Shown: positions 40,478 through 53,500 of the stretch, in pieces
Layout: the number at the start of each line of letters is the position of its first letter
How positions within the stretch are numbered: position 1 is the stretch's first letter
Assembly (NCBI GenBank): GCA_001972305.1
Contig: BDDD01000027.1
Location: forward strand, 208,415 to 272,414
DNA: 64,000 nucleotides
Reading direction: 5' to 3'
Origin: Cephalotus follicularis
Lineage: Eukaryota > Streptophyta > Magnoliopsida > Oxalidales > Cephalotaceae
Position numbers and translations under genes: made by a program
The notes under the pieces: generated by a model
Databases searched by the model: none
Told to the model about the DNA's origin: nothing
The model's input: only the letters and a program-made list of their open reading frames with translations

Positions 40478-41950
40478 CGCAAGTCGCAACCGTTACATCA
40501 AGTTTTAAAAAACACACACACAAAAGCATGAACCTTTCATCGCCACTAATGCTTTATAGCTTTCAGTTTCAGTTTCTTTTAATCCAATACAATCAACCTA
40601 ATATTTTTAATATATTATAAAGGCTTAGAAAGGCCTTATAAGCCCACTATTGCAAAATTTTAGTGGGCTTATAATGCGACTCAGTCAATCAAATCATGTT
40701 AAAATATCTAATTTATAATTAATATTTTGTAAATATAATCGTTGTTTTTAACGTTCTATATTGTTTGTATCAAATTGTTAATTTTTTTTAATATCTATAT
40801 CTATAATAATTTCATCGTTACGTAATAATTTTAACGGTTTTATAATTTTTTTATTATAGTAAAGAATTAACTAATTTAAATAAACATCTATAGATAATCG
40901 ATTAAAAATTGATTTGCATAATATCCAATGCTTGAATTTACAAAGTATTTAATATTGATCAAATTTTAAGGTGACAAATGCATAACTTAGTAACGGTGTC
41001 AAGTGCATTTAATTTACCCAAAATGAAAATGTAGAATTTTTTTTTCTTGTTAGACTCTATATTTTTAGGTTTAAAATTGTAATGGCCCCTTCATCAAAGA
41101 AATGGTAGTTGGGCCAAAATTAAAATACTCCTAGTGGCCAAGGCCTGACAGGCTTTTAACTTCAAAGTGGGTAATGGGTATGGGCTCAAAGTTGGGTTTT
41201 GCTATTGGGCTGTGCAGGGTGGCCCAATAAAATAGTAATGAATTGTAATCTCCCAAACTTCATGTGTTGGGGAGGGAGACATAGTTACCAAGCTATAAAA
41301 AGTCTACTAAGATATTTTTAGGTGTATTAGTAACCCCCATTTAACAATGTATTAAATTTATAGTGTCCAATCATCCTATTGTTTTAACCCGTTTAAATAG
41401 AAAAAGTACGTCGTGTTAACGTGTCTCAGATAATCCACAGGGTTGACTCTAATCTTTTTCAATTAAAACTACTTAGGATTGATTTTTTTTTTAATTTACT
41501 GTTGAATGTAATATTCTATGTATGAATATCTTATATGTAATTTTTTTTATCAATTAGATATCTATATATATTTTATTTATATACTTTTACACAGAATAAT
41601 TCAACGATTACAAATAATTCACAGTGAAACTCATATGACCATTGAATTATTATGTATAAATATACAATTTTGTGATATCCGATTGATTTGAAAATTTTTT
41701 AACGGTTAGATTTAAAAAATATGAATTATAAATTAATGAATTAGTGAGGTTAGAGAATTTAACTCTAACCTTTTCTCCATTCCATATCATTGTTTCATTT
41801 TTGCTCCATAGGAAATTGATTAAATTACATACAATGATACAATCTAATAATAAAAATCTAAAAATGTTATTCCAAGATGAATAGATAGTAATACTTTCAA
41901 GGAGGAGTCACTTAAGAAGTTTGTTGAGTGCATGGTTCCAGATAGGTTAG
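40478..41950. other. Intergenic: PHD/Myb promoter, kinase 3' region, MITE-like DNA
   Basis: The right part is the 3' flank of the kinase gene and the left part the promoter of the PHD/Myb gene. Between them, 40801-40846 resembles the central arm of the foldback element at 34.8 kb (TTTCAT...AATTTTAACGGTT), and a separate inverted-repeat element lies near 41443-41770. No gene. Confidence 0.5.
41443..41770. mobile_element. MITE-like foldback element
   Basis: Imperfect inverted repeats: ATCAATTAGATATC (41549-41562) pairs with GATATCCGATTGAT (41674-41687), ATAATTCAA with TTGAATTAT, and outer GGTTGACTCTAA with the reverse of AACTCTAACC. About 330 bp, AT-rich, non-coding. Ends and target duplication are not fixed. 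Confidence 0.5.
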
Positions 41951-44614
41951 TTAAGCATTGGAGTCTGGCCCTGAAGGCTTTGAGTTAAGAAGTGGCTGAA
42001 GAGCTTTTACAACAATTGTCATGTTTGGCCTAAAGTCTGCCTCATATTGAACACAAAGTGCTGCAACTGCTGCTAGCTGATGCATTCAGAAGAATACACA
42101 AACATAATTATTAACTAATGATTCAAATTCTTTCAGCAAGATTATTCCAATCTAAGTATTTAGTTAAGTTTTTCTATATTTGCAACTTCACTTTTGATAT
42201 AGAATGTAAAAAAAAAAAAGTACTTGTGATGTAAGTGTGGGGATGAATAACCTTGGCAATTGCCTTTGGAGGGTAATCATTGTTTAGCTTGGGATCCACA
42301 CATTGCTTAACTTTGTCTTCACTCAATCTTGGAGTTGCCTGCAGTGTTTAACATGTAAATTAGGGGCACTGAAAAGAGTAACATCTATCTAACAGACATC
42401 AAAATCAAGAGCAGTGAAGAAACAAACCCATGTAACAAGACTTTGTTGTCCTTTAGGCATTGTATGGTCTACCGGCTTTCTCCCTGTCAAGAGCTCTAAA
42501 AGAACAACCCCAAAACTGTAAACATCACTTTTCTGTGTTATCTGCCCTGTCATTGCATACCTGTGAGACCAAGCAATAACTTTTAAAAAAGGAAAAGGAA
42601 GAAATGTGGTAGATAAAAATGTTTGATTGCAACACTTAGCATTAGTTATTGGCACTTCACACTTCAACCTGAGATATTCAAGGATGCAAAGTTAAATATT
42701 TCAGTAGTTTTTGCAATATATACTCAATTCTAATCCATAGCTAACTTCATAGGTTGCAAACCATGAAAGTTGCTCCTTGTAAAATGTAAATGCAAGTTCA
42801 GGTACGGGTTCTACTAATACTATGGTTTTTGAAGTTTAAATTATGAAGCCTATGATAAATACTAGCCAAACTTGTGGTACTTGCACGATACACATCTGTC
42901 AGAAGTTCCCTCTTCTAACCATCATCTGTTCTTAATTTGAGTGTCAAAAAAATCAAGTTTAGCTTCATCATCATATGTCACAAATTAAACAAAATTTTAG
43001 GCTAGAAGCGGGATTAGAAGGGAAAATTGATGCTCACTCTGGAGCATGGTAGCCGAATGTTCCCAAGACTCTAGTCGAATGCAGCCGAGCTGCAGAATCA
43101 GAAGACTGATTGGTCAAGCTGAAATCGGCAATTTTGGCTATAAAATCATCGAAAAGTAGGACATTGCTCGATCTAACATCACGATGAACTATTGGAGGCT
43201 GAACCTTTTCGTGCAGATACTCGAGACCTTTTGCTCCACCACAGGCAATTTTAACTCTTTGGTTCCAATTAAGAACTGGACCTGGTTCAGCCCCTTGTAC
43301 ACCTTTCCTCCCTGTATTAGAAAGTAACTACATATAAATCAATGAAAGTACGCTAAAAAAAATGAGCAAATAAAAGTAGCGCTGCATACCGTGTAATACG
43401 TCGTGTAATGAACCCATTGTAGCAAACTGATAGACCAATATTTTGTTATTTGCCTCCAGGCAATACCCCATTAACTCCACAAAATGTTCATGCTTAAGTC
43501 TTGAAACTGTTGATAACTGCATATGCCATAGAAACATTTTAACACATATTGCATCAAATTGTAAGGGCCAAAAACATTGTCATAGCAACAAAGTGTCACC
43601 TGGGCTGCAAAATCAGGGTCTGGCTCTTCAGAAGAATCTAGCTTCTTAATTGCTGCATCCTGACCATTGCTTAATTTCGCGTAGAAAACGCGGCCATAAG
43701 AACCTTCTCCAATCAAAGCCTTTTGGCCGAAATTATCAGTCATTCTCTTTAATTCAGCCAATGAAATTGCTGGAATTTCAATGGGTAATACTTTCTGTGG
43801 AGCTCCACTTTTGACCACATTGGAGGCCTTTGGCTCTCCTCTGTCATTGCCTACAACACACAGTAGCCAGCACTTGCTTTAATTCACCAGAATGTATCTC
43901 TTACACACACATGCACACAATCACAAGATAATTTATAGTACCATATATGCTACCATCAATAATTGAGATCCAATTTAATGAGTATGTTGCTTCACTACCA
44001 GTAAAAGTTGCTTGTAAATACAATTATTGAGATACATTTGTCACCTATTCCTATCCAGATAAACTCAACATAGTCATAGTCCCACTACTCAAGAATCTTG
44101 ATTCCATGCCTTCTATTTTATAAGACACATACAGTCAAGGGAAGTAAAGAGATAATTCTCAAAAAATAGCATCAAATAACTCTCCGAAACACTTACATCC
44201 ACTTTAAAGTTTCTTAAGATGCAATGGTGCAAAAATTAGCAGCAGTAGAGAAATTCTGCTCTCACATGCTTTTTCCGGACATATTTGATCCGCACAAAAA
44301 TTCATATTACCGGACAGCAAGTAATGATGTCACATACATTATCCGAAAAATAAAAACTATATGGTTAATAATGTGTCTATAAGTCAGTACTGTCATTTCC
44401 AATTGGTTATAAAACAAAAAATTCTTGCAACATAAGACACATAATTGTTTGAGATGGTTTAAAAGAAAATGAAAGAAAGCAGAAACAATTAGAGCTTCAA
44501 GTCAAGGGAGCGGAGTGAATTATTACTACCATATGTATTCCCTCCGGTAGGTGGAGCTGTATATTGATTAGCTGGAGGACCGGACTCCTCCTCTGTACCT
44601 CCGCAGCAGAACAT
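41951..44614 (-). CDS. MRI: Receptor-like cytoplasmic kinase, MARIS/PTI1-like
   Basis: Minus-strand exons 44614-44530, 43850-43600, 43516-43390, 43311-43038, 42560-42428, 42338-42252 and 42076-41951 give 360 aa. The N-terminus [14 protein letters not shown] has two cysteines that could be S-acylated, fitting plasma-membrane attachment. The kinase domain has glycine loop GEGSYGRV (76-83), Lys97 in AAIKK, HRD at 197-199 and DFS at 217-219 in place of DFG, then [35 protein letters not shown] and [15 protein letters not shown]. Sequence and exon pattern closely recall Arabidopsis MARIS (At2g41970), a class VIII kinase that acts below CrRLK1L receptors in cell-wall integrity of pollen tubes and root hairs. 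Confidence 0.94.
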
Positions 44615-47610
44615 AGCCCCGGTTGTTGGCACCACAAACTCAAAGATTCCTCTTCAAAAGACACAATATCAGCTTATACTTGCTACAATAAATTTCCTGC
44701 AAAACCCCATAAATTTTACCCATGTAAAATAATATTAGGAGTATTATAAAGGTTTATGAAAACAGAATCCATCTTTGCATGCAGGGTAAGTGAATTACAT
44801 ATTTTTCGTAGTGCTTACCTATTTCTGCCATCAAATGTAATTAGTGACTAGGCATCAAAACATAATAATATTAATCTATAAGGGCTTTAACGAACTAAGC
44901 AAATTTACATCAAAAATCAAAATCCATGATCTTGGTAATGACCCTTAATTACCTCTTATCGAACGTAATTTTGTGAATTGGCATACATAAAAACCAATAA
45001 CTAAACATAAAATGTAGAAAAGAAGAGAAGACAGAAAGCCCAAATCATCATCAGTTGTTATGCATACAAATCCAATTAAAGAAACAGTGAAAATGATTCC
45101 AAATTTAAACAGAACATGAAGAATGATACATACATACCGAGAGTTCGTAATCAAATCCACCCAAGCTGGGAAAATTAAGACAAACGAGATGAACAACTTG
45201 GCAACTACCCAAGTAAGCAGATAGACAGGGGGGCTTTGAAACAGAAATGATGCGGAAATAAAGTGAGAATTAATATAGAAACAGAGGAAATTATGTGAAA
45301 ACAGAGGAAACAAAAAAAGAACGATAAGACATTTTGAAAACAGAGGAAATTGTTGTCGTTTTGTTTGTTTATTGTTATCTCTCTGTCTCTTTCTCTCAAA
45401 TGTTGGGGGCAGAGTCGCATGTTTCTCTGTTTCGCGGGAAACTCGGTTTGGAAGAGTGTAACCGCTAAAACTAACTCCTACGTGCCTTCAAGTCCTCACG
45501 TCCTTACATATTTTTGGGATTTTTGCATGATCAAGAACTTACACATATAATGTCTTAAAATTTTTATATTACTATATGTCCTAGCTAGTAGCTAATATTG
45601 CCTATTAACTAAGAGCTTGTTTATTTCATGAAAGTCTCAATAATCTCTTGAAATTATAATAGTTTTCTTGGATGTCATCGTTTGCTTCAAAGAATATTCA
45701 AGAAATCTTAAGAATTGTTAATCTGTTTTTTAATTTATATTATTTTTCGTGAATATATGTAATATTCTTATATGAAACTATTTTTTTCTTATCCTATTTG
45801 TTATTATTTTAATATATTTTCTAAAAGATATAATCATATCAGATATCAAGTAAAATACTTATAAACGTATTGTTTAGACGAATTAGTCTATGGATCAATG
45901 TGGAGCACCCAACGTATTGGCTATCAATGGTTATTGAACAATGTTTCATCTCAATTAATTAGAATTAACAGATTTTGATCTGCATATCAGATTTATAATA
46001 TTTTAGAGTATAATTATGAATGAAAAAGCGTATAAACACACCGTGATATTCAATAAAAAAAATGGTACCTAAAGTTACAAGCGATTGTGCATCTTTGTTT
46101 ACTTGCTCATTTGATTTTAATTCTAATTTATTTCCCCAAATTTTAATTTTAAGGCAACCAATATTAATGTGGCTTGCATAAATTTTACATGGCCCGCATG
46201 CTACGTATGTTTGAGTATGGATAGCGTACAAAAATTAATCCTCAACTTAAAAGTACTTCAAAGATATTATTTATTATAATATCCATAAGATAATTCGATA
46301 GTAGGACATCATTATTATTATCGTAGTCTATGCCAAAATTGAAAACAATTATCCAAAAAATATATCATTAATAACAAGTGATGTAGTATCACAAGTACCA
46401 TTAATGAATTATCAAAATATTAATAATATTTTTTTATTAAAAAGTAAAAATGTTATTGATATTAATTAAAAAAATATCAATGTGATATTATACTATTTAT
46501 GATTAACAGACTGGAAGGGGAATATAACTTGATGTCTTGAGGATTGTTTACACTAAATAGAGAGAATAGACAACCACAAAATTGAAAGAGATAGACAACA
46601 AAGAGAACCGGAAGAGAACAAGTTTTAAATATTGTTTAAATGTTTTTAAAAGATAAAAAAAGTAGATAGTAAGACAAATGGGGAGACACAAAAAATAAAG
46701 GTGCTCTCAGTTGTTATCCATCCAAAATTGGTTTTCTTCAAGTTTAATTAAAAAAGAGTAGGTGTTTCAATTGTTTTATAAAAAAAAAGGTATATGGGTC
46801 AAATGATATTATAATTCATAATTTCTATATTCTTTCTTTCCATGTATACAAATATAAATTACTCATTTTTTTAATTGGTAGTGGGTCTGACAGGCGTTTC
46901 ATTAGGAAATTTGCAATTTTTTTCAAGCCTAATCTAATTTCTTGGACATCCTGCAAGCAGAAAATTATTGCCCGATCATCTATCAAATTTGAATGCAAGG
47001 CTTTAGTTGATGCATCGTCTGAACTAATATAGCTTGAATCTTTATTTTAAGAACTTGGTAATCGTTTACATAATTCTCCCATTTTATAGTGTGACAACAT
47101 TGAGATTGTTTATCTCTCGGTCAATCCGGTTTTTCATGCATGAACTTGTGAACATGTTGCACGACATCAACTATCAGTATAATTCACTTCCACATAAGAT
47201 CCACTCGCTGATATTATGAACAAACGATCGAGTATCTCACATTTTTAGTTTTTATGGGACAAATTGAAGATTCACAATCACTATTCTTCGTCTCTAGAGG
47301 GTGTGTCAACACACAAGGAATATTGTTATCATATTCAGATTGCATGATCCTAAGATAATCTTAATTGTACCGGCTCATATTTGGACAGCTCACGTTTTGC
47401 ATAACTCATAGCATGATAGTTACCATATTCATATTGCATTATCATAGGACAATCGTAATTATACAGAAAATATGAAATGATAAGATATTTCTTTCATATA
47501 TTTTTCATCGTATATGTTATGTGTTATATGTATTGTATGGCGCAATTGGTAGGATCCACTGTCCATTAACGCTAAGTAAGAAGTTAGCGTTTTGCGCTTT
47601 TACATATATC

Positions 47611-47650
<40 letters not shown>

Positions 47651-48497
47651 CTATTAGAAGTTTTTCTTTATTGTCCCTGCTGATATTTGTAACAGCTCAT
47701 ATTTAGATAACTCATGTTTTGCATATCGTACCAGCTCACGCTCATAATTAGTTTGTATGGATGATTTAAGTAACCAACAATTATAAGAGTTCATATTTAT
47801 TGTTGCAAATTATAATCTCTATATATTTATATTTGAAAACCAATGAAATAAAGTTGAAAATTATTATCTTAATAATGTTATATTCGGATTAAAAAATATT
47901 ATCTTAATAATATTACATTCAGATTAATTTGCTAAACACAACATAATCAAAATTCAAATACAACACAAATATAATATAGACTCTACTCGTTAATACGAAT
48001 TGAAACCATTGTTACATGGTTTTTCTATTCCACAAGTCAGAGTCATGCTATAGACTCTCTGTCCTCTTATCGTTAACTACAAAACCCTAATATCCTATCG
48101 CGAATGTCAAAAAAAAAAAATTAATAATAACAAACTCAAAAAAGAAAATAAGATGAAAAAAAAATGGGGCAAATCTTAGAAGAACCCAATTGACATAATT
48201 TCAGCATATTAATTCCAGCTATAATAGTAGTAATAATTATAACCCAGTTGATATAATCACAACTTATTTGCAATAATCCATCAAAAAAAAAAAATGAATT
48301 GCAATTACAAAAAAAAAAAAAAAAAAGCTTTTTGATTAGAAAACCCTGTTTATATAGAATCATGAATTATTATCAACAACAAAACAAGAACAATACGTCC
48401 ATGTATAGACCAAAAAGCGAATCATCTCCAAACAAAAAAAAAAAGAAAAAAGAAAAAAGAAGAAATTGTATACCTACCTATATACATAGAGAGAGGG
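44615..48497. other. Large intergenic region: kinase leader/promoter and AT-rich DNA
   Basis: The first 800 bp or so is the upstream region of the kinase, T-rich on the minus strand and perhaps with a leader intron. From 45600 to 48300 the DNA is AT-rich with short direct repeats (47325-47470, 47693-47730), a hairpin at 47540-47597, an AT microsatellite at 47613-47647 and A-tracts near 48100-48320. Nothing supports a gene. Confidence 0.45.
47613..47647. repeat. AT microsatellite
   Basis: Uninterrupted AT dinucleotide run of 35 bp. Confidence 0.95.
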
Positions 48498-48698
48498 CTA
48501 CCTTGAGAGACCAAAAAGGGAACGAAAGATTCTAGAGAAAGCGAGACGTATACGAGGAAAGGCCCTGAGGGAGTACAAGGTTGTCTGGCGGAGTAAATCT
48601 TCGATGGTCTCCACGAAATGATTAAGGCTACGGATGGGCGGCACGTACAGAGTCAATGGCACCGCCGAGAAGGCAACCGCAAACAATAGTTGCAGCAT
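48498..48698 (-). CDS. Small conserved-looking plant protein, 66 aa
   Basis: A single exon encodes 66 aa starting MLQLLFAVAFSAVPLTLYVP and ending SRIFRSLFGLSR. The first 21 residues are hydrophobic, like a signal anchor or one membrane segment. A short middle (RSLNHFVETIEDLLRQT) and a basic C-terminus follow. I recall a family of unnamed angiosperm proteins of about 65 aa with the same AFSAVPLTLYVPP block, but no function is known to me. The frame also has an ATG at 48779, 27 codons upstream. I prefer 48698 because a TATA box (48746-48752) lies between them and because the family starts here. Confidence 0.7.
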   Translation of the reverse strand: MLQLLFAVAFSAVPLTLYVPPIRSLNHFVETIEDLLRQTTLYSLRAFPRIRLAFSRIFRSLFGLSR

Positions 48699-50596
48699 TT
48701 GCTTTCCTTTTATTTTTCTTATTATTCCTCTTCCTCTTCCCTTCGATATATAACGCCCCAATTTATGCCAACAAAGCACACAAGAGAGATCGCTGTTGTT
48801 GTTTTATTAGTGGTTAACAATGAACAAGATGATTCTAGGGAGAGAGAGAGAGTTTTGGTTTTTGGGTGTGTTGACGATCTCGAGTTTGGATCATGTGTTG
48901 GGTAGGTGAGGGAGTTAGTTATTTCAACTGTTTTGTAATAAAAATTTCTACGATTACTAAATGCATAAGGTGATTTTTTATATTATTTAAATATTGTTTT
49001 TACTTTTTAGTGACTTAAAATGTTTGGTTTATAATCAGTTAATCGCAATATAAACTTACATGTTATATATGATGTAGAAAACTTTACATGGCATATGACA
49101 ATCCACGTGTTAACTGAGTAACACGAGATGTGGCACTGTCGGGCTTCGTCCCTTTTTTGTGTCAAAATATGAATTCCCTTATTTTTTTCCATTGGTGATG
49201 GAAGCACCACATCTTAATACCTAGATTTTATTACACCCTTTTTGTCGGTTAATAAAAAAAGAATACGTTAAAACATTCACTTTTAATATAATACAACAAA
49301 ACAACTCATAACCCATGACGGTGGATCTAATATTCAATCAACTTATATTATATATATGATATGAGATTGAGCAATCCATGTTGTAACAATAAATTCAAGT
49401 CAACATTGATGAACTCATGAGCATTCACTAAAAGTAGCTAAAAGCAAAAATGACTCTAAACCTATTCTTATTTTAGTATGACTTTATCAATTTACCATCC
49501 AGAAAGATGTACATTATTAAGAAGGTATGGACGGTTTGAATATTCTTATTCTTTGCTTGTGGAAGCATCCAACAATGGGTCACTTTTCTTTTCTTTTTGC
49601 TAAAAGAAACCGCACTTTTCTATTCTTTGCTATCCAACTAAGGGTCAATTTTGGAGAATATACAAAATTGGGACAAGAAAAAAAAAAAGCACAGAATCTA
49701 TCCGGAAAGATCTAGAACCCACCTTATAAGCTCCTGTCTTATTTCATGGGAACATGTGGGCAAGTGTCCACATGGGTGATTGGGCAAACTTATCCCATTG
49801 CACATCGTTTGTGCAATGCAAACCATTGTCATATAACGAGTGATCAACAACTGAAAGCTCACAGCCACCTGCAAAGTTAGCAGATGCACCTCATCAGCAA
49901 CTTCGGGCAAGAGTTTATAATTGTACATCACATATTGCTTACAGACTGCAACTAAATTACTAGGCTTGAATATCATTAAATCATAGATGAACCACAAGAC
50001 TACAAGAGAGACAGCAAATAATAAGACCCCTTGTTATCAATTTAAGATAATTTGTCATCTCATCATCTAATGTGAATTCTTTTATCATTAATTGTATCGA
50101 TATTAACAGTGTTTATCTAAAAACCTCTCTAAAACGAGTGGCTCATTAAGACATCAGCAAATGATACGATACGAAACCAAGATCGGAGAAGGAGAAGTGA
50201 GTGCAAATGACCAAAATTATTGTACACAAAAAACTTAAATATGACTTTACAGATATAAATTCCATTGAGAAATTTCAATAGCAAATAAATTTCTCAATAT
50301 TTTTGATTGACTTGATGATCCCAGCTATATATACAAAAATTCCAACACCAAGTCAGTCTCTTGTTCATTGTCAATGTTTCTTCGCCAAAAAACTGTGAAG
50401 CTTCGCAGTGACAGCGCAATCTGTAGCCACAGATACCACCCCACCCAGAGTAAGAAAAAAAGAAAAAGACCAATGCTGTTAATCCAGAACTTTAAGTAAA
50501 ACATCATTATATAACATAAATTACAACTCTATAAAGCAGAAGTTACGAAACAAATACCAGTGTTAGTCTCTGCCCAAGTAAGAACAACCCACAAAC
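48699..50596. other. Intergenic between the 66-aa gene and the ARM-repeat gene
   Basis: The left end is the promoter of the 66-aa gene and the right end the 3' region of the ARM-repeat gene. GA-rich sequence occurs near 48838-48852. No other gene is supported. Confidence 0.5.
48746..48752 (-). promoter_or_regulatory. Candidate TATA box of the 66-aa gene
   Basis: TATATAT on the minus strand, about 50 bp before the ATG at 48698, with pyrimidine/purine-biased flanks. A start about 30 bp downstream would leave a short leader and exclude the upstream ATG at 48779. Confidence 0.45.
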
Positions 50597-53500
50597 TTAG
50601 GGGTAAGTCATGCATGCGAGCAACTTTTCACACATTTGTCGTAGGTTGATTGAAGTATCTGTTGAAGATACACTTGAAAGTACAGATCTTGCTTCTAGTA
50701 GTCCCCCTGAAATGCTCTCCAAAATTGTATCTTCACTCGCCATAAGAGATGCCATTAGCTTTGCACCTGCAATCCTTTCCTGATGGACAGAAAAGTAAGG
50801 CCTTATGAATTAGGTGTGTGGCCCGCTAACAAAAGAATAATGAAGAAGAGAAAATGAAGCTGAAAACTGCAAAAAAATAAAAATAAAAGTTTCATTGAGC
50901 TCAGTTTAGGCAAAGCACAGAAGAATGCAACAATAATGAAATGGACTGCGTCAAGCGGAGTTTAAACGCAACCATCTGCTGGTCTTGTGCTGTCTGCATG
51001 AGATAAATGCCATAAGTTTTGGAAAAGCCTATGGAAATAGAAATAAAAAAACAGTGAGAGCATCCGATATTTGGACATGATTTAAACAACTGTCTTTCAA
51101 CACAATTAATGGACAGAACTAAGGCATAAGTGTTTGGCTGATACATCTTAGCTAGTGATACTTGTTAGGCTCCAAGTATAGCATATTCTAAAAGTGTATT
51201 GCTTTCAAGTCACCTGCAATAATAAATACACTATCACTTGCAAGGCAGGACATTGAACTGGCATGGTCCTAATCCTAATTTGAAGTTCAAGGTGAGACTA
51301 TTGTTGTAAATCCAATTGTGTAACTTCATTTTATTTAAGAAGAGATTCAGGTAACCCAAAGTGATCAGTCGTGTACAAAAAAAATGAAGGATAAACCACA
51401 TAATTTACCAACACTATCTAGTCAAATTGTACATAGGTTCGTTCCCATACCTTCTCTGAAGCTTTTCTGAGAAAATTAAGTGAGAGTCCAAGAAGATCAG
51501 ATGAATAAGGAATAACTGCAGACTTCAGATGGTACACGGCAGAGAACAGAACTTCAACACAAGCAGCTCTAATCTGTGGATTCACTTCTGCCTGCAATTT
51601 TTCCCCTCACTTTGTAAGAACAAAGCAGAACAAAAGGTAATTGAATACCAGGACATTTAGCGCTTAAAAAGCAACAACCGTTAGCAACCATTCGTTATGA
51701 ATTGCCTAAGTAAACCTAATAACCGTATTACCTCAATAGAACTAACAAGAAGAGGAAGAGTTTTTTGAGCAAAATTTCTCCTGCTGGAGTCTGATATCTT
51801 CTGGCAAATACTGATGAGAACATTTGCCATGCACAGACGAAAAGGGACAGGGACTGGCACTTCAAATGCAAAGCTATCAGCACCCAACTTAGAGGCAGAA
51901 GAAAGTTCATTCTTATTGTTAACCAATTGATGAATCACGTAAGATAAGACAGAGTTCCTTGAGGCAGCATTCCCTGCATTTTGAGCCAAAAGGGTCACAT
52001 ATGCCCCACTCATCATGATAAATGACCATAACAAGAATAAGATACAAACCGGGATCACTGTCTTTGACAACAAAATTGGTCTTCTTTGAGGTGGCATCCA
52101 ATGACTTAGGAATTTGCAGCTCGGCACATATCATCAATGCAAGACAATCAATGCACCCATGTTGTGCTTTAGAAACTGAGGAAAAAAGCATTTGTAGCCA
52201 TCAGTGCTACATTGTAATGAAAGGATTAATACTTGTGCACAATCCAATTAGTCACCCACCTTCGTCCCCATCTGAAGAAGGCCACAACAAGATGATTTCT
52301 AGCAATTTTCTGATTCCAAGCATAACAGGATACAAAACTGAATCATTGCCCCTAACCTATGAATCAGAACAATCTTTCACATTAGCTGCAGCATAAAAGA
52401 AACAAATGATGCATAGAATTGTAGCAGATTTATGCAAGCAAAACTTGATTACCACAAGGGAAGTGCAAACAGAAAACAAACAGGCCTTAATCTTCAATAT
52501 GTCCTGAGAACCTGCAGCATCTTTTAGTTGGTAGTAAACAATTGGGAGGAGCACCTGCATAATCAAAAGGCAGTGAATGTTAAACTGATCTGTAAGCAAC
52601 ACTCATAAACCAAGGACCAAGCCCATACAGTTCTTACAAGAATTTCTTTACTTAGTAAGATAGAGCGAAAAAAAAAAAGTAGAAATAACTCCAAAGGATC
52701 TCATATGTTCCCAATTAGAAATGCTAGTTCCAATGCATATGAATTCATTCCAGCCAATTATTCTGTAGAAGCTTGTACCTAATCAACAGGTAAATTGTAA
52801 AAACCATTTTAATTAAGCATGAGGGACGGAAATCACAGTTACACCACCCAACAAACTTCTCAAATTCAAGTATAAACCTTGAACTGTTGAACATATGGAC
52901 CAATTAAGTAATCACAATATTCTAACTTTTTAATTACATTAACAATGCAATTAAGCAAGATCATTCTTTCAGATTTTTCTCCACAAAGAATGTTTAATAC
53001 ATGATAGAGACACTTCCACGGGGACTGGAGACAAAAGTGCATCTGAGAAGTACACACATGGCATAAAAAGACGCCAACAATGAATTAACCAGTCTTTTAA
53101 ATTCAAGGAAATGTATTGGAATTAAATAAGTTCAGGCTAAGTCTTGTATACTTTGGGATGAATGCGGCCACACAATTCAGCAGCTAGTTTCCTTACATCT
53201 TCAAACTCAAACTTACTAAGTGCCCTGAAATACTAATCAGGAAAACATCAGTCTCATACAAGTTATTAAAGCTTATTAAACTCAAGCTCATTATGTTTTG
53301 TGGAAAAACCTGTTTAGGAGTATAGCAGAAACAGACTCGCGATCAATAATGACGATATCTCTGTAATCTGAAATTTCCTCAAAAGAAGAATCAAAATAAG
53401 TTTTATAAAGAACATACCACGATAAAAAATAATATGTCTCAGGATAACCCAAAAGCAACTTTATAACAAGACATTGTCATGGAATTGAATAAATTGATTT

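Noticed and set aside
44945-45313. 122-codon minus-strand hydrophobic open frame upstream of the kinase
   Set aside because: T-rich sequence translates into Phe/Leu/Ile by composition. Its position fits the kinase leader or promoter and no family is recognised.
48299-48535. 78-codon plus-strand open frame rich in Lys
   Set aside because: Built from A-tracts in low-complexity DNA; antisense overlap with the 66-aa gene end.
48699-48779. N-terminal extension of the 66-aa protein to the ATG at 48779
   Set aside because: A TATA box lies between the two ATGs, and the extension is a basic, low-information stretch absent from the remembered family.
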